A stretch of DNA of 64,000 nt from Bdellovibrio sp. (GTDB lineage Bacteria > Bdellovibrionota > Bacteriovoracia > Bacteriovoracales > Bacteriovoracaceae), in assembly GCA_022729855.1 (NCBI GenBank), contig DZBG01000004.1:1-64000 (forward strand). Reading direction: 5' to 3'. The notes under the pieces are model-generated. The model was not told the DNA's origin. It searched no databases and was given only the letters and a program-made list of their open reading frames with translations. Made by a program: the position numbers and the translations under genes. Positions 39,654-51,548 of the stretch are shown here, in pieces; the first letter of the stretch is position 1, and each line of letters starts with the position of its first letter.

Positions 39654-42600
39654 ATGAAAGACTTATTAAACTTTTTTGATAAACCTAAAGATCCTGTAAG
39701 CGTGCAGGCCGTTGCGATAGCAATGGCCTCACCTGATACCATTCGTGAATGGTCATTTGGCGAAGTAAAGAAGCCAGAAACTATTAACTACCGTACTTTC
39801 AAACCAGAAAGAGATGGTCTTTTTTGTGCCAAAATTTTTGGGCCAATTAAAGATTACGAATGTATCTGTGGTAAGTATAAGCGTATGAAACACCGTGGTG
39901 TTGTTTGTGAAAAGTGTGGCGTTGAAGTGACACTTTCTAAAGTTCGCCGCGAGCGTATGGGACATATTGAGCTAGCTTCTCCAGTAGCTCATATCTGGTT
40001 CCTTCGTTCACTTCCATCTCGTATTGGAGCTCTTCTTGATCTTTCTTTAAAAGATCTTGAAAGAATTCTTTATAACGAAGCTTATATCGTTATGAGTTCA
40101 GCAACTGCTGAAGTAGATGGTGGATTAGCAGTAGGTTCAATTCTTACTGAACAAAAATTTGCTGAACTTAAAGCAGCAAACGTTGATTTCAAAGCTGGAA
40201 TGGGTGGGGAAATCGTTAAAGAACTTCTTGCAAAAGTTGATCTAGATACCCTTAACAAAGAGCTTCGTCGCGGTCTTCGCGATTCAACGACAGATCTTTC
40301 AAAAGCTAAAATCATTAAGCGTCTTAAAGTAGTTGAATCACTTTTAAAATCTTCGAATAAGCCTGATTGGTTTATGATGGATGTGATTCCTGTTCTTCCA
40401 CCAGATCTTCGCCCTCTAGTTCCTCTAGAAGCAGGAAGATTTGCGACTTCAGATCTTAACGATCTTTACCGTCGTGTGATCAACAGAAATAACCGTCTTA
40501 AGCGTCTTAAAGAACTTAATGCTCCAGAAATCATCATCCGTAACGAGAAGCGTATGCTTCAAGAAGCTGTTGATGCACTTTTTGATAACGGTCGCCGTGG
40601 AAAAGTTTTCACAGGTGCTAACAAGCGTCCACTTCGTTCACTTTCAGATATGTTGAAAGGAAAACAAGGTCGTTTCCGTCAGAACTTACTTGGTAAACGT
40701 GTAGACTATTCTGGTCGTTCGGTTATCGTGGTTGGTCCTTACTTGAAACTTCACCAATGTGGACTTCCAAAAATGATGGCGCTTGAGCTTTTCAAGCCTT
40801 TTATTTACAACAAGCTTATTGAGAAAGGTCACTGTACAACAATCAAAGTTGCAAAACGTATGGTTGATCAACAGAAGCAGGAAGTTTGGGATATCCTTGA
40901 AGAAGTAGTTCAAGAGCATCCAATTCTTCTTAACCGTGCTCCTACTCTTCACAGACTTGGTATTCAAGCTTTTGAACCAATTCTTATTGAAGGTAAAGCA
41001 ATCCAACTTCACCCTCTAGTATGTACAGCGTTCAACGCTGACTTCGATGGGGATCAGATGGCGGTTCACGTTCCTCTTTCAATTGAAGCTCAAATTGAAG
41101 CTCGTGTTCTTGTTATGTCGACAAACAATATTCTATCTCCAAAAGATGGAACTCCAATTATCGTTCCTTCACAGGATATCGTTCTTGGTATGTACTACAT
41201 GACTCGTATTCGTCCTTTCGCTCGTGGATACGATAAAGTATTCGCTTCTAAGGAAGAAGCACAGTTTGCTTACCATTCTGGTAACCTTCACCTTCAAGCT
41301 CCAATCAAAATCCGTCTTGACGGTAAACTGATTGAAACTTCTGTTGGCCGTACATTCGTTTATGACATCTGTCCTAAATGTATGTTCTTTGATGATATCA
41401 ACAAGATCCTTAATAAGAAGGAACTTGCTAAGTTAATCGATATTGCTTACCGCCGCGGAACTGAGAAAGAAACAGTGATGCTTGCGGATTCAATTATGAA
41501 GCTTGGTTATGAGTATGCAACTAAGGCCGGGATTTCGATCAACATTAAAGATATGACGATTCCAGCTGAGAAACCAATTATTCTTGGTGAAGCTCAAGCT
41601 GAAGTTGATAAAATTACGAACGAGTACAACGAAGGTTCAATTACAAACGGAGAGCGATACAACAAGATCGTCGATGTTTGGGCACAAACTAACGAAAGAC
41701 TTTCAAAAGTTCTAATTGAAAACTTATCTAAAGATACATTCACGTCTGATGACGGTAAGAACACGATGAAAGCTCCATCATTCAACGCTATCTTTATGAT
41801 GGCCGATTCTGGGGCCCGTGGATCGAACGTTCAGATTCGTCAGTTAGCTGGTATGCGTGGTCTAATGGCAAAACCATCTGGTGAGATCATTGAGACTCCA
41901 ATTACATCTAACTTCCGTGAAGGTCTTACAGTTCTTCAGTACTTCGCTTCTTCACACGGTGCTCGTAAAGGTCTTGCCGATACAGCTCTTAAGACAGCGA
42001 ACTCTGGATACCTTACTCGTCGTCTAGTAGACGTTGCTCAGGACGGTATTATCCGTAACCCTGACTGTGATGCTACTGATGGAATCATGCTTACTTCACG
42101 AGTTGAAGCAGGTGAGATTGCAGAGCACGTTGCAAGTCGCGTACTTGGTCGTGTGAACCTTGAAGATATCACTGGAAAAGAAGGAAAAGTTCTTTTCCCA
42201 AGAAACTATCTATTCACAGAAAAAGATGTTCCTTCAATTATGAAAGAAGAGATCGATCAGATTAAAGTTCGCTCTGTTCTAACATGTAAGGAAAAATTCG
42301 GTTACTGTGCTCTTTGTTTTGGTCGTGACTTAGCTCGCGGTAAACTAGTTTCGATTGGAGAGGCAGTTGGTACAATTGCAGCTCAATCAATTGGTGAGCC
42401 AGGAACTCAGCTTACAATGCGTACATTCCACATTGGTGGTACTGCAACAGCTGGTGCTCAAGTTAACAAGATGGAAGCTAAGACAGCAGGAACAATCGTA
42501 TTTGATAACGTTAAAGTCGTAACTCGAGTTGATGGTCAAATGATCATTATGAACAAGACGGGTGAGATTATTATCAAGACTGAAACTGGGACAGAGAAAG

Positions 42601-43772
42601 AGCGTTACCCTGCTATTTACGGGGCAACAATCTTCTTCAAAAACGAAGAGAAAATCAACGTTGGGGATAAGATTCTTGAATGGGATCCGTTCGCAATGCC
42701 AATTATTTCTGAAGTTGCTGGTACAGTTAAATACGAAGATCTAGTTGTTGGTGCAACGTTTACAGAGGTAGTGGATTCAGTAACGGGTCTATCACACAGA
42801 GTTGTAAACGAAGCTAAAGCAAAAGAAGATCTATCGAAACAACCACGTGTTGTTATCGTAGATGATAACGGAACGCCTCTAATCGTTCCGGGAACAAAAC
42901 GTATTGCCTCTTATTCATTACCTGTTGGTGCGAACATCGTAGTGAATCCAGGAGATAAAATTGACGGAGGTATTGTCCTCGCAAAAGTTCAACGTGAATC
43001 GACGAAAACGAAAGATATCACAGGGGGTCTACCTCGAGTTGCTGAACTTTTCGAAGCCCGCAGACCTGCGAACTCCGCTCAAATTGCAGATATTGCTGGT
43101 ACAATCGAGTACGGTCCAGAAGTTCGTGGATCTCGTAAGATTATCATTAAGCCTGAGGATGGAAGTGATCCTGTGATCTACACTATCCCTAAGGGCCGTT
43201 ATGTAATCGTTAACGAGGGTGACTACGTTCGTCCAGGTGATCAAATCATGGATGGACCGACTAACCCACACGATATCCTTCGCGTTCTTGGAGAGAAAGC
43301 TCTTGCTCGCTACATCGTAGATGAGATTCAAGAAGTTTACCGTCTTCAAGGTGTGAAGATCGATGATAAACATATCGAAGTAATCGTAAGCCAGATGTTA
43401 AAGAAGGTTGAGATTACTAGTGGTGGAGATTCGATCTTTGTTGAAGGTGACTCTGTGACTAAGCGCGAGCTTAAGGAAGAAAATGAACGTCTAATTGCTC
43501 AAGGTCTAAACCCAGCGGCTACTAAGCCACTTCTTTTAGGTATTACGAAAGCATCACTTACGACGGAATCTTTCCTTTCTGCGGCATCGTTCCAGGAAAC
43601 TACGAAAGTTCTTACTCAAGCAACTCTTGAGGGTAAAAAAGATACCCTTATTGGGCTTAAAGAAAATGTACTTATGGGCCGTCTGATTCCAGCAGGAACA
43701 GGATTACCTAAATACAAAGACTTTGACGCGGAAGTGGAGAAACAAGAGAATCCATTTAGTATGACGCTATAA
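39654..43772 (+). CDS. rpoC: RNA polymerase beta' subunit
   Basis: The 1372-residue subunit has the N-terminal zinc site ([19 protein letters not shown]), the clamp region, the catalytic NADFDGDQM with metal ligands D463, D465 and D467, the second zinc site ([16 protein letters not shown]), trigger-loop segment GTAATAGAQ nearby, and a C-terminal [17 protein letters not shown] followed by [16 protein letters not shown]. It contributes the active-site magnesium. A hairpin (43790-43822) separates it from rpsL. beta and beta' are separate chains here, not fused. Confidence 0.99.
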   Translation: MKDLLNFFDKPKDPVSVQAVAIAMASPDTIREWSFGEVKKPETINYRTFKPERDGLFCAKIFGPIKDYECICGKYKRMKHRGVVCEKCGVEVTLSKVRRERMGHIELASPVAHIWFLRSLPSRIGALLDLSLKDLERILYNEAYIVMSSATAEVDGGLAVGSILTEQKFAELKAANVDFKAGMGGEIVKELLAKVDLDTLNKELRRGLRDSTTDLSKAKIIKRLKVVESLLKSSNKPDWFMMDVIPVLPPDLRPLVPLEAGRFATSDLNDLYRRVINRNNRLKRLKELNAPEIIIRNEKRMLQEAVDALFDNGRRGKVFTGANKRPLRSLSDMLKGKQGRFRQNLLGKRVDYSGRSVIVVGPYLKLHQCGLPKMMALELFKPFIYNKLIEKGHCTTIKVAKRMVDQQKQEVWDILEEVVQEHPILLNRAPTLHRLGIQAFEPILIEGKAIQLHPLVCTAFNADFDGDQMAVHVPLSIEAQIEARVLVMSTNNILSPKDGTPIIVPSQDIVLGMYYMTRIRPFARGYDKVFASKEEAQFAYHSGNLHLQAPIKIRLDGKLIETSVGRTFVYDICPKCMFFDDINKILNKKELAKLIDIAYRRGTEKETVMLADSIMKLGYEYATKAGISINIKDMTIPAEKPIILGEAQAEVDKITNEYNEGSITNGERYNKIVDVWAQTNERLSKVLIENLSKDTFTSDDGKNTMKAPSFNAIFMMADSGARGSNVQIRQLAGMRGLMAKPSGEIIETPITSNFREGLTVLQYFASSHGARKGLADTALKTANSGYLTRRLVDVAQDGIIRNPDCDATDGIMLTSRVEAGEIAEHVASRVLGRVNLEDITGKEGKVLFPRNYLFTEKDVPSIMKEEIDQIKVRSVLTCKEKFGYCALCFGRDLARGKLVSIGEAVGTIAAQSIGEPGTQLTMRTFHIGGTATAGAQVNKMEAKTAGTIVFDNVKVVTRVDGQMIIMNKTGEIIIKTETGTEKERYPAIYGATIFFKNEEKINVGDKILEWDPFAMPIISEVAGTVKYEDLVVGATFTEVVDSVTGLSHRVVNEAKAKEDLSKQPRVVIVDDNGTPLIVPGTKRIASYSLPVGANIVVNPGDKIDGGIVLAKVQRESTKTKDITGGLPRVAELFEARRPANSAQIADIAGTIEYGPEVRGSRKIIIKPEDGSDPVIYTIPKGRYVIVNEGDYVRPGDQIMDGPTNPHDILRVLGEKALARYIVDEIQEVYRLQGVKIDDKHIEVIVSQMLKKVEITSGGDSIFVEGDSVTKRELKEENERLIAQGLNPAATKPLLLGITKASLTTESFLSAASFQETTKVLTQATLEGKKDTLIGLKENVLMGRLIPAGTGLPKYKDFDAEVEKQENPFSMTL

Positions 43773-43789
43773 TAATTTTTGACTTGCTT

Positions 43790-43822
43790 TAGCTGGAGCC
43801 ATTTGTTACAAGGCTCCAGCTA
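43790..43822 (+). promoter_or_regulatory. Perfect 11-bp hairpin between rpoC and rpsL
   Basis: TAGCTGGAGCC and GGCTCCAGCTA flank an 11-base loop. A five-T stretch comes only 8 bases later, so it may be a weak terminator, an RNase processing site or a leader element of the str operon. Confidence 0.6.
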
Positions 43823-43850
43823 CAGTAAATTTTTGAAGGAGCATTAGAAA

Positions 43851-44707
<857 letters not shown>

Positions 44708-44723
44708 TCACTCTTTCTAATAC

Positions 44724-46808
44724 ATGAAATCATCAGATCTCTATAAGGTTCGTAATATCGGCATCATGGCCCACATTGATGCCGGTAAGACGACCACCAC
44801 AGAACGCATTCTTTTTTACACCGGAAAAAACTATAAAATGGGTGAAGTCCACGATGGGACTGCAACCATGGACTGGATGATCCAGGAGCAAGAGCGTGGT
44901 ATTACTATTACTGCCGCTGCAACAACTTGCCTTTGGGGTCAGTCTGTTATCAATATTATTGATACTCCAGGACACGTAGATTTTACGATTGAAGTAGAAA
45001 GATCACTAAGAGTGCTTGATGGCGCTGTTGGTGTCTTTTGCGCTGTTGCTGGAGTGGAGCCTCAGTCAGAAACTGTTTGGGGCCAGGCCGATAAATATCA
45101 CGTTCCAAGAATTGCCTTCGTTAATAAAATGGACCGCACAGGTGCAGATTTTCTCAATGTCCTCACTGAAATCAGAGAGAGACTTGGAAAAAAAGCAGCC
45201 GCGATTCAGATGCCAATTGGTTCAGAAGAAACATTTAAAGGGATTATAGATTTAATCACGCTGAAGGCGATGATTTGGTCTGGAAATACTCAAGGTGATA
45301 AATTTGAATTAGTTGATCTAGAAGGGGCTGAACTTGATGAAGCAAAACTTTATCGAGATGAACTTCTAGAAAATTTAGCAGACTTTGACGATACTCTTGC
45401 AGAAGAGTATCTAGCAGGAAATGAAATTTCTGCGGCCGTGATTGAAGCGGCCATTCGTAAAGCAACTATTCAGCATGGTTTTATTCCTGTGCTTTGTGGA
45501 TCTGCTTTTAAGAATAAAGGTGTTCAACCACTTCTTGATGCTGTTGTGAAATATCTTCCTTCACCACTTGATCGTGGAGAGGTGAAAGGTCACGATGCTA
45601 AAAATTTCGAAAATATAATTTCAAGACAGCCTGATGACCAAGATCTATTCTCGGCCATCGCTTTTAAAATAGCCTCAGATCCATTCGTAGGTCGTATTAC
45701 TTATATTCGTATCTACTCTGGAACTTTGAAAAACGGCGAGCAAATTTATAATCCGCTTGAAAAAAAGAAAGAACGAATTACAAAAATTCTTCAGATGCAT
45801 GCAAACAAACGCTCGGAGCTTGAAGAAGCTTCGGCCGGAGATATTGTTGCTGTTTCTGGTCTTAAAAATACAACAACGGGCCAAACTCTTTGTGGTGAAC
45901 ACAAACCAATTATTTACGATCTTATGGAATTTCCTGAGACTGTTATTTCAATTGCAATTGAACCAAAAACGACGGCCGACGAAGAAAAACTTAACTCAAC
46001 TCTTGAATACTTAAAAATAGAAGATCCATCTTTTACTTTTAGAATGAATAAAGAAACTGGCCAGCTACTTATTTACGGAATGGGCGAGCTCCATCTGGAT
46101 ATTATTGCTGATAGATTAGAGCGCGAATTTAAAGTGGGTGTGAACAAAGGTTCGCCTCAAGTTTCATATCGTGAATCTATCAGTGGCAATGGTTCAGGTG
46201 AGAATACGTTTCAACGTGAAGTTGCTGGAAAAAATCAATTTGGTCATTGCTCAGTGAGTGTTGAACCTATTCATCACGGTAGTGAAATCAAGGTTGAATT
46301 TGGCAAAAAGAGTAGAGCTATTCCAGAAGATATTTACGAGGCCATTCAACGCGGAATCATGGAAGCAGCTCCTGGTGGCGCCATGGCCGGATATCCTCTC
46401 ATTGGAATTAAAGTCACTGTTCACGAGCCTCAATACAATGATGCTGAGTCAAATGAAGTGACCTATAGCATCGCGGCCTCTATGGCCTTCAAAGAAGCTT
46501 GTCAAAAAGCAGGGCTTCTCTTGATGGAACCTGAAATGAGCCTAGAGGTTATAACGCCAAGTGAGTATGCAGGCGACGTAATTGCAGATATTAATGCAAA
46601 ACGGGGCAAAATACTCGGGATTGAGCCTAAAAATAATAAAGATCTTTTAAAAGCAGAAGTTCCGCTTTCAGGAATGTTCGGGTACAGTACTCAACTCAGA
46701 TCTAGAACCCAAGGTCGAGCGAGCTTTACTCTAACGTTTAAGCGTTACGAAGCTTTAACTAATAACCAAGCAAAAGAAATCCTACTTAAACGAGGAATTT
46801 ACATTTAA
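44724..46808 (+). CDS. fusA: Elongation factor G
   Basis: The 694-residue GTPase has P-loop [10 protein letters not shown] (residues 17-26), switch [14 protein letters not shown] specificity and the EF-G domains IV and V ([26 protein letters not shown] and [17 protein letters not shown]). It drives translocation. It is in the normal str-operon position between rpsG and tuf. Unusual: the 16 bases between the rpsG stop and ATG contain no Shine-Dalgarno-like purine run, so initiation may depend on coupling to rpsG. Codon choice looks less restricted than in the flanking tuf and ribosomal genes. Confidence 0.97.
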   Translation: MKSSDLYKVRNIGIMAHIDAGKTTTTERILFYTGKNYKMGEVHDGTATMDWMIQEQERGITITAAATTCLWGQSVINIIDTPGHVDFTIEVERSLRVLDGAVGVFCAVAGVEPQSETVWGQADKYHVPRIAFVNKMDRTGADFLNVLTEIRERLGKKAAAIQMPIGSEETFKGIIDLITLKAMIWSGNTQGDKFELVDLEGAELDEAKLYRDELLENLADFDDTLAEEYLAGNEISAAVIEAAIRKATIQHGFIPVLCGSAFKNKGVQPLLDAVVKYLPSPLDRGEVKGHDAKNFENIISRQPDDQDLFSAIAFKIASDPFVGRITYIRIYSGTLKNGEQIYNPLEKKKERITKILQMHANKRSELEEASAGDIVAVSGLKNTTTGQTLCGEHKPIIYDLMEFPETVISIAIEPKTTADEEKLNSTLEYLKIEDPSFTFRMNKETGQLLIYGMGELHLDIIADRLEREFKVGVNKGSPQVSYRESISGNGSGENTFQREVAGKNQFGHCSVSVEPIHHGSEIKVEFGKKSRAIPEDIYEAIQRGIMEAAPGGAMAGYPLIGIKVTVHEPQYNDAESNEVTYSIAASMAFKEACQKAGLLLMEPEMSLEVITPSEYAGDVIADINAKRGKILGIEPKNNKDLLKAEVPLSGMFGYSTQLRSRTQGRASFTLTFKRYEALTNNQAKEILLKRGIYI

Positions 46809-46819
46809 GGAGAAGCCCC

Positions 46820-48010
46820 ATGGCTAAGGAAAAATTTGATCGTAGTAAACCGCACGTTAACATCGGTACTATCGGTCACGTAGATCACGGTAAAACAACT
46901 CTAACAGCTGCTATCACAATGACGATGGCAAAAGTTTACGGTGGAACAGCGAAGTCATATGCAGATATCGACTCAGCTCCAGAAGAAAAAGCTCGTGGTA
47001 TTACAATTAATACAGCTCACGTAGAATATAGTACAGCTAACCGTCACTACGCTCACGTAGACTGTCCGGGACATGCGGATTATGTGAAGAACATGATTAC
47101 GGGTGCAGCTCAGATGGATGGTGCAATTCTTGTTTGTTCAGCGGCTGATGGTCCTATGCCTCAGACTCGTGAGCATATCCTTCTTGCTCGTCAGGTTGGT
47201 GTACCAGCGATTGTTGTATTCATGAATAAAGTTGATCAGGTTGATGATGCAGAACTTTTAGATCTAGTAGAAATGGAAATTAGAGAGCTTCTTTCTAAGT
47301 ACCAATTCCCTGGAGATGATATTCCTGTAGTTAAGGGATCTGCTCTTGCAGCGGTAGAAGGTAAAAATCCTGATATCGGTGAGAAAGCGATCATCGCACT
47401 TATGGATGCAGTTGATGCTTATATCCCAACTCCAGCTCGTGATATCGATAAGCCATTTCTTATGCCAGTTGAGGACGTGTTCTCAATCTCTGGACGTGGA
47501 ACAGTGGTAACAGGTCGTATTGAGCGTGGGATTGTTAAAGTTGGTGAAGAGATCGATATTATCGGTATCAAAGCAGCTCAAAAATCTACAGTAACTGGTG
47601 TTGAGATGTTCCGTAAGCTTCTTGATGAAGGTCGTGCGGGAGATAACGTTGGTCTTCTTCTTCGTGGAACGAAGAGAGAAGATGTAGAGCGTGGTCAGTG
47701 TATGATTAAGCCAGGAACAGTTAAGCCACATGCTAAGTTTCGCGCAGAAGTATATATCCTTACAAAAGAAGAGGGTGGAAGACACACTCCGATTTTCAAG
47801 GGTTACCGTCCTCAGTTTTACTTCCGTACAACGGATGTGACTGGTGCGATTACGTTGAATGATGGTGTTGAGATGATTATGCCAGGTGATAACACTAGTT
47901 TTGGTGTTGAACTGATTGCTCCAGTAGCTATGGAGAAAGGTCTTCGTTTCGCGATTCGCGAGGGTGGACGTACAATTGGTGCTGGTACAGTATCTGATAT
48001 CGTTGAATAA
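46820..48010 (+). CDS. tuf: Elongation factor Tu, copy 2
   Basis: Protein identical to the copy at 30747-31937 (396 residues, same GTPase motifs). The DNA also reads the same from codon 3 to the stop; only codon 2 differs (GCT here, GCA there), and upstream and downstream flanks are unrelated. AAGGAG precedes the ATG. It is 11 bp after fusA and ends the str group; the S10 group starts after a hairpin at 48024-48050. High-identity pairs of tuf genes are kept alike by gene conversion in many proteobacteria. Confidence 0.99.
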   Translation: MAKEKFDRSKPHVNIGTIGHVDHGKTTLTAAITMTMAKVYGGTAKSYADIDSAPEEKARGITINTAHVEYSTANRHYAHVDCPGHADYVKNMITGAAQMDGAILVCSAADGPMPQTREHILLARQVGVPAIVVFMNKVDQVDDAELLDLVEMEIRELLSKYQFPGDDIPVVKGSALAAVEGKNPDIGEKAIIALMDAVDAYIPTPARDIDKPFLMPVEDVFSISGRGTVVTGRIERGIVKVGEEIDIIGIKAAQKSTVTGVEMFRKLLDEGRAGDNVGLLLRGTKREDVERGQCMIKPGTVKPHAKFRAEVYILTKEEGGRHTPIFKGYRPQFYFRTTDVTGAITLNDGVEMIMPGDNTSFGVELIAPVAMEKGLRFAIREGGRTIGAGTVSDIVE

Positions 48011-48023
48011 TTGAAAATAAATC

Positions 48024-48050
48024 AGAATGGGCTTTACAAAGGCCCATTCT
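48024..48050 (+). promoter_or_regulatory. Hairpin between tuf and rpsJ
   Basis: AGAATGGGC and GCCCATTCT form a 9-bp stem with a 9-base loop followed by a pyrimidine-rich stretch without a clean U-run. It may be a partial terminator separating str from S10 genes. Confidence 0.6.
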
Positions 48051-48086
48051 TCCTTTACTTTCCATCAAAATTTCTCTGGAGATAGT

Positions 48087-48395
48087 ATGAAAACTAATAA
48101 GCTTAGAATCAAGCTTCGTGCCTATGACTTCAATGTTCTTGACGCTTCTGTACAAGAAATCGTTCAAACAGCAAAGAACACTGGTGCGAGAGTAGCGGGA
48201 CCAATCCCTTTACCTACTGAAATTAACCGTTATACGGTTCTTCGTTCACCTCATATTGATAAAAAATCACGTGAGCAGTTCGAAATGAGAACTCACAAGC
48301 GTCTAATCGACATTGTTGAGCCAACTCAACAGACTGTAGACAGTCTTATGAAGTTAGATCTTTCGGCTGGTGTTGACGTAGAAATCAAATACTAG
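48087..48395 (+). CDS. rpsJ: 30S ribosomal protein S10 (NusE)
   Basis: The 102-residue protein has the S10 core [21 protein letters not shown] and the signature [36 protein letters not shown]. It belongs to the 30S head and also joins antitermination complexes with NusB. I start at ATG 48087 (TGGAGAT before it), which gives the standard length; a longer in-frame reading begins inside the preceding hairpin region. Confidence 0.97.
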   Translation: MKTNKLRIKLRAYDFNVLDASVQEIVQTAKNTGARVAGPIPLPTEINRYTVLRSPHIDKKSREQFEMRTHKRLIDIVEPTQQTVDSLMKLDLSAGVDVEIKY

Positions 48396-48454
48396 TATAA
48401 AGCTCGGACTCGAAAAAATTTGTTTTTTTGTAGATCCTAATATCAACCATGAAT

Positions 48455-48477
48455 GCATCCCTATAAAAGGGTGATGC
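48455..48477 (+). promoter_or_regulatory. Leader hairpin before rplC
   Basis: GCATCCC and GGG-T-GATGC pair around TATAAAA, 13 bases before the rplC start. The 94-base rpsJ-rplC gap is the longest within the S10 genes, and could hold an extra promoter or a regulatory leader. Confidence 0.4.
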
Positions 48478-48489
48478 TGTGGAGGCCTA

Positions 48490-49143
48490 ATGTCAGACGC
48501 TAAAGTTAGTCTGCCCGCCTTTTACGGAATCAAGGCTGGCATGACCAGAATTTTCGACTCGAATGGGAACAACGTTCCTGTAACAGTTGTGAAACTAATT
48601 CCAAATCTCATCTCACAAGTTAAAACTGCTGAGAAAGATGGCTACACATCTTACCAAGTAGCTTATGCTGAAAAGCGTGAGTCACTTCTAACGAAGCCAG
48701 TTAAGGGTCACCTTAAGAAAGCTAATGTAGAATTAAACCTCTCTCATTTCTCAGAAATTCGTCTTCCAGAAGTATCAGTAGATGCTCTTGGTAAAGAAGT
48801 TTCTCTTGAGGATTTTCAAGCATCTACAATCATCGATGTAACTGGTACCTCTAAAGGTAAAGGTTTCGCCGGAGTTATGAAACGTTATAACTTCCAAGGT
48901 GGACCTGCATCTCACGGTTCTCACTTCCACCGTCGCGTTGGTTCTATCGGATGTCGTGCAACTCCTGCTCGTGTATTCGCTAACAAGAAGATGCCTGGTC
49001 ACCTTGGTGATGAGATTGTAACGGTTCAGAACCTTTCGGTTGTTGAACTTAATCTCGAGCAAGGTTATATGCTTATTAAAGGCTCTATCCCTGGCTCTAA
49101 GAATGGTTTTGTAAAAGTTACAAAAGCCATTAAGAAAGCATAA
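48490..49143 (+). CDS. rplC: 50S ribosomal protein L3
   Basis: The 217-residue product has the L3 features FYGIKAGMTRIFDSNGNNVPVTVVKL and the signature GKGFAGVMKRYNFQGGPASHGSHFHR, in the loop that reaches the peptidyl transferase centre. GGAGG precedes the ATG. It opens the uninterrupted run rplC to rpmC. Confidence 0.98.
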   Translation: MSDAKVSLPAFYGIKAGMTRIFDSNGNNVPVTVVKLIPNLISQVKTAEKDGYTSYQVAYAEKRESLLTKPVKGHLKKANVELNLSHFSEIRLPEVSVDALGKEVSLEDFQASTIIDVTGTSKGKGFAGVMKRYNFQGGPASHGSHFHRRVGSIGCRATPARVFANKKMPGHLGDEIVTVQNLSVVELNLEQGYMLIKGSIPGSKNGFVKVTKAIKKA

Positions 49144-49158
49144 GGGCGGAGGTAGATT

Positions 49159-49776
49159 ATGACTGAAATTACATTATTAAATAATAAATTTGAAAAATCA
49201 GGATCTTTAAAAGTTTCTGCTGATCTTTCAGTAGAAAAAGTTAATGTTCCAGTTGTTCACCAGGTTGTTAAGGCTTTATTAGCTGGAAGACGTCAGGGAA
49301 CAGCGATGACAAAAACTAAAGGTTTTGTTTCTGGTGGTGGTAAAAAACCATTTAAGCAAAAAGGAACTGGTAACGCTCGTCAGGGTTCTACTCGTTCTCC
49401 TTTAATGCCAGGTGGTGGTACAGTTTTTGGACCTACTCCACGTGATTATACTCAGAAAGTGAATAAGAAAGTTGCTTTACTTGCTATCAACGCAGTAATC
49501 GCTGACAAGTTCCAATCTGGTAAATTACATATCGTGGATAAGATCGAAGCTACTGGTAAAGTGAAAGATATGTATAAGACATTAACAGAAAGAAATCTTC
49601 TTCCTGCTCTTGTGATTACTGCGGAAGTAAATGAAACAGTTAACAAGTCAGTAAGAAATCTTGAAAGAGCGAAGTATGCTCCTGTAGATGGTTTTAGTGT
49701 TTACGAAGCTGTTAAGTTTGAAAACCTAATCATTGAAAAAGCTGCTTTCGAAAAATTAATCAGCAGGCTGGTATAA
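49159..49776 (+). CDS. rplD: 50S ribosomal protein L4
   Basis: The 205-residue protein has the extended loop that lines the exit tunnel (GTAMTKTKGFVSGGGKKPFKQKGTGNARQGSTRSPLMPGGG) and a globular domain (ALLAINAVIADK). In enterics L4 represses the S10 operon; no such leader hairpin is clear here. It overlaps nothing and lies 1 bp before rplW. Confidence 0.97.
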   Translation: MTEITLLNNKFEKSGSLKVSADLSVEKVNVPVVHQVVKALLAGRRQGTAMTKTKGFVSGGGKKPFKQKGTGNARQGSTRSPLMPGGGTVFGPTPRDYTQKVNKKVALLAINAVIADKFQSGKLHIVDKIEATGKVKDMYKTLTERNLLPALVITAEVNETVNKSVRNLERAKYAPVDGFSVYEAVKFENLIIEKAAFEKLISRLV

Positions 49777-49777
49777 T

Positions 49778-50068
49778 ATGACAGGATTAGAAAACGTTCT
49801 TGTAAAGCCACTTCTCACTGAGAAGAGCTCAAAAGAGACAGAATTAAATAATAGATATGCCTTTGTTGTAAATTTAAAGGCCAATAAAAACCAAATCAAG
49901 ACAGCAGTTGAAAAATTCTTCAATGTAAAAGTTGAGAATGTTAGGACTTCTGTTCTTCCTGGAAAAACTCGTAGAACGGCTAAAGGTTATAAAAAACTTA
50001 GCTCTACGAAGAAAGCTTACGTTCAGCTTCAGGAAGGCCAAAAGATTGAGTTCTTTAAAGGCATCTAA
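49778..50068 (+). CDS. rplW: 50S ribosomal protein L23
   Basis: The 96-residue protein has the L23 pattern (LLTEKSSKETELNNRYAFVVNLKANKNQIKTAVEKFFNVKVENVRT) and a basic loop (KTRRTAKGYKKL). It is the docking site of SRP and trigger factor at the tunnel exit. The ATG lies 1 base after the rplD stop. Confidence 0.97.
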   Translation: MTGLENVLVKPLLTEKSSKETELNNRYAFVVNLKANKNQIKTAVEKFFNVKVENVRTSVLPGKTRRTAKGYKKLSSTKKAYVQLQEGQKIEFFKGI

Positions 50069-50083
50069 GGTAAAGGATAAGTT

Positions 50084-50905
50084 ATGGCTATTAAAAAATT
50101 TAGACCAATCACACCCTCGCAAAGAGAAATGGTTGTTGTAACAGGTGATTTAACTAAAGGTGCTCGTTCACCAAAATCTCTTCTTTCTCCAAAGAAGAAG
50201 AATGCTGGCCGTAATGCACAAGGTGTAATTACGACTCGTCACCATGGTGGCGGAGCTAAGCAAAAATATCGTTTAATCGATTTCAAAAGAAATAAGCTTG
50301 AAATCCCAGCGACAGTAAAAGCGATTGAGCACGATCCAAATCGTACTTGTAACATCGCTCTTGTTTTCTACGCTGATGGACACAAAGCATACATCATCGC
50401 ACCAGTAGGACTTAAAGTTGGCGACGTTGTTATTTCTTCAGATACTGCGGATATCAAAGCTGGAAACTCTAAGCTCTTAAAAGATATCCCAGTTGGTACT
50501 CTTGTTCACAACGTAGAACTTAACCCAGGTTCTGGCGGACAAATGGCACGCTCAGCAGGTGCCTATGCACAACTTATGGCCAAAGAAGGTGAGTATGCCC
50601 TTCTTCGTTTACCATCTGGAGAGCTTCGTAACGTGAAAATCGTTTGTCGCGCTACTATTGGTCAGGTCGGAAAAATTGAGCACGAACAAGAAAATGTTGG
50701 TAAAGCTGGTAAAAACCGTCACCGTGGTATTCGTCCAACCGTTCGTGGTGTTGTGATGAACCCAGTGGATCACCCGCATGGTGGTGGTGAAGGTCGTACA
50801 TCTGGTGGGCGTCATCCTGTTTCTCCTTGGGGACTTCAAACTCGTGGATTCAAGACAAGAAAGAATAAGCGCACTAGCAAATTTATTGTTAAGAGAAGAA
50901 AGTAA
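50084..50905 (+). CDS. rplB: 50S ribosomal protein L2
   Basis: The 273-residue protein contains [21 protein letters not shown] and the C-terminal signature [25 protein letters not shown] with the conserved histidine near the peptidyl transferase centre. It is needed for subunit joining. Length is standard; GTAAAGGATAAG precedes the ATG. Confidence 0.98.
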   Translation: MAIKKFRPITPSQREMVVVTGDLTKGARSPKSLLSPKKKNAGRNAQGVITTRHHGGGAKQKYRLIDFKRNKLEIPATVKAIEHDPNRTCNIALVFYADGHKAYIIAPVGLKVGDVVISSDTADIKAGNSKLLKDIPVGTLVHNVELNPGSGGQMARSAGAYAQLMAKEGEYALLRLPSGELRNVKIVCRATIGQVGKIEHEQENVGKAGKNRHRGIRPTVRGVVMNPVDHPHGGGEGRTSGGRHPVSPWGLQTRGFKTRKNKRTSKFIVKRRK

Positions 50906-50919
50906 TAGGGGAATAAACA

Positions 50920-51189
50920 ATGGCACGTTCGATTAAAAAAGGCCCATTTGTAGATAATTACCTCTACAAAAAAGCTGAAGAAGCTCGTAAAAATGCTAAA
51001 GGTAATACAGTGATTAAGACTTGGTCGCGTCGTTCTACGATTCTTCCAGACTTTATCGGTCTTACTTTTGCGGTACATAACGGCAAAAAATTTATTCCAG
51101 TTTATGTAACTGACAATATGGTCGGTCATAAATTTGGAGAGTTTGCCTTAACTCGTCAGTTCTCTAGCCACACGGCTGACAAGAAATAG
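50920..51189 (+). CDS. rpsS: 30S ribosomal protein S19
   Basis: The 89-residue protein has [19 protein letters not shown] and [45 protein letters not shown], the S19 signature. It binds the 30S head with S13. 14 bp after rplB. Confidence 0.98.
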   Translation: MARSIKKGPFVDNYLYKKAEEARKNAKGNTVIKTWSRRSTILPDFIGLTFAVHNGKKFIPVYVTDNMVGHKFGEFALTRQFSSHTADKK

Positions 51190-51199
51190 GCGGTATAAA

Positions 51200-51532
51200 A
51201 TGATAACAGTAAAAAATAACAACGTAGGTATTTCTGCTCGCAAAGTTCGCCAAGTGGCTGACCTTGTAAGAAGAAAAAAAGTTGAAGAAGCGCTTAAGAT
51301 CCTTCGCTTTTCTGAGAAAAAAGAAATTGCGATTATTATCTCTAAGTTAATCAACAGCGGTCTTGCAATTGCTTCTGAGTCAAAAAAGTATGACCTAGAT
51401 AATTTAATCCTTGAAACGATTAAAGTAGATGAAGGTCCTTCTCTTAAACGTGTTATGCCACGTGCACAGGGTCGCGCTTTTAGAATCAGTAAGAAATCAA
51501 GTTACGTAACACTAGCTCTTAAAGAAGCTTAA
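51200..51532 (+). CDS. rplV: 50S ribosomal protein L22
   Basis: The 110-residue protein has the L22 N-terminal domain (NNVGISARKVRQVADLVRRKKVEEALKIL) and the tunnel hairpin ending RVMPRAQGRAFRISKKSSYVTLAL. Residues of the hairpin contact the macrolide-binding tunnel. Normal length and place between rpsS and rpsC. Confidence 0.98.
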   Translation: MITVKNNNVGISARKVRQVADLVRRKKVEEALKILRFSEKKEIAIIISKLINSGLAIASESKKYDLDNLILETIKVDEGPSLKRVMPRAQGRAFRISKKSSYVTLALKEA

Positions 51533-51548
51533 TCAAGGGAAAAGACAA

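Noticed and set aside
48027-48086. A 20-residue N-terminal extension of S10
   Set aside because: It starts inside the tuf-rpsJ hairpin, has no ribosome-binding site and is not in the family; ATG 48087 has TGGAGAT.
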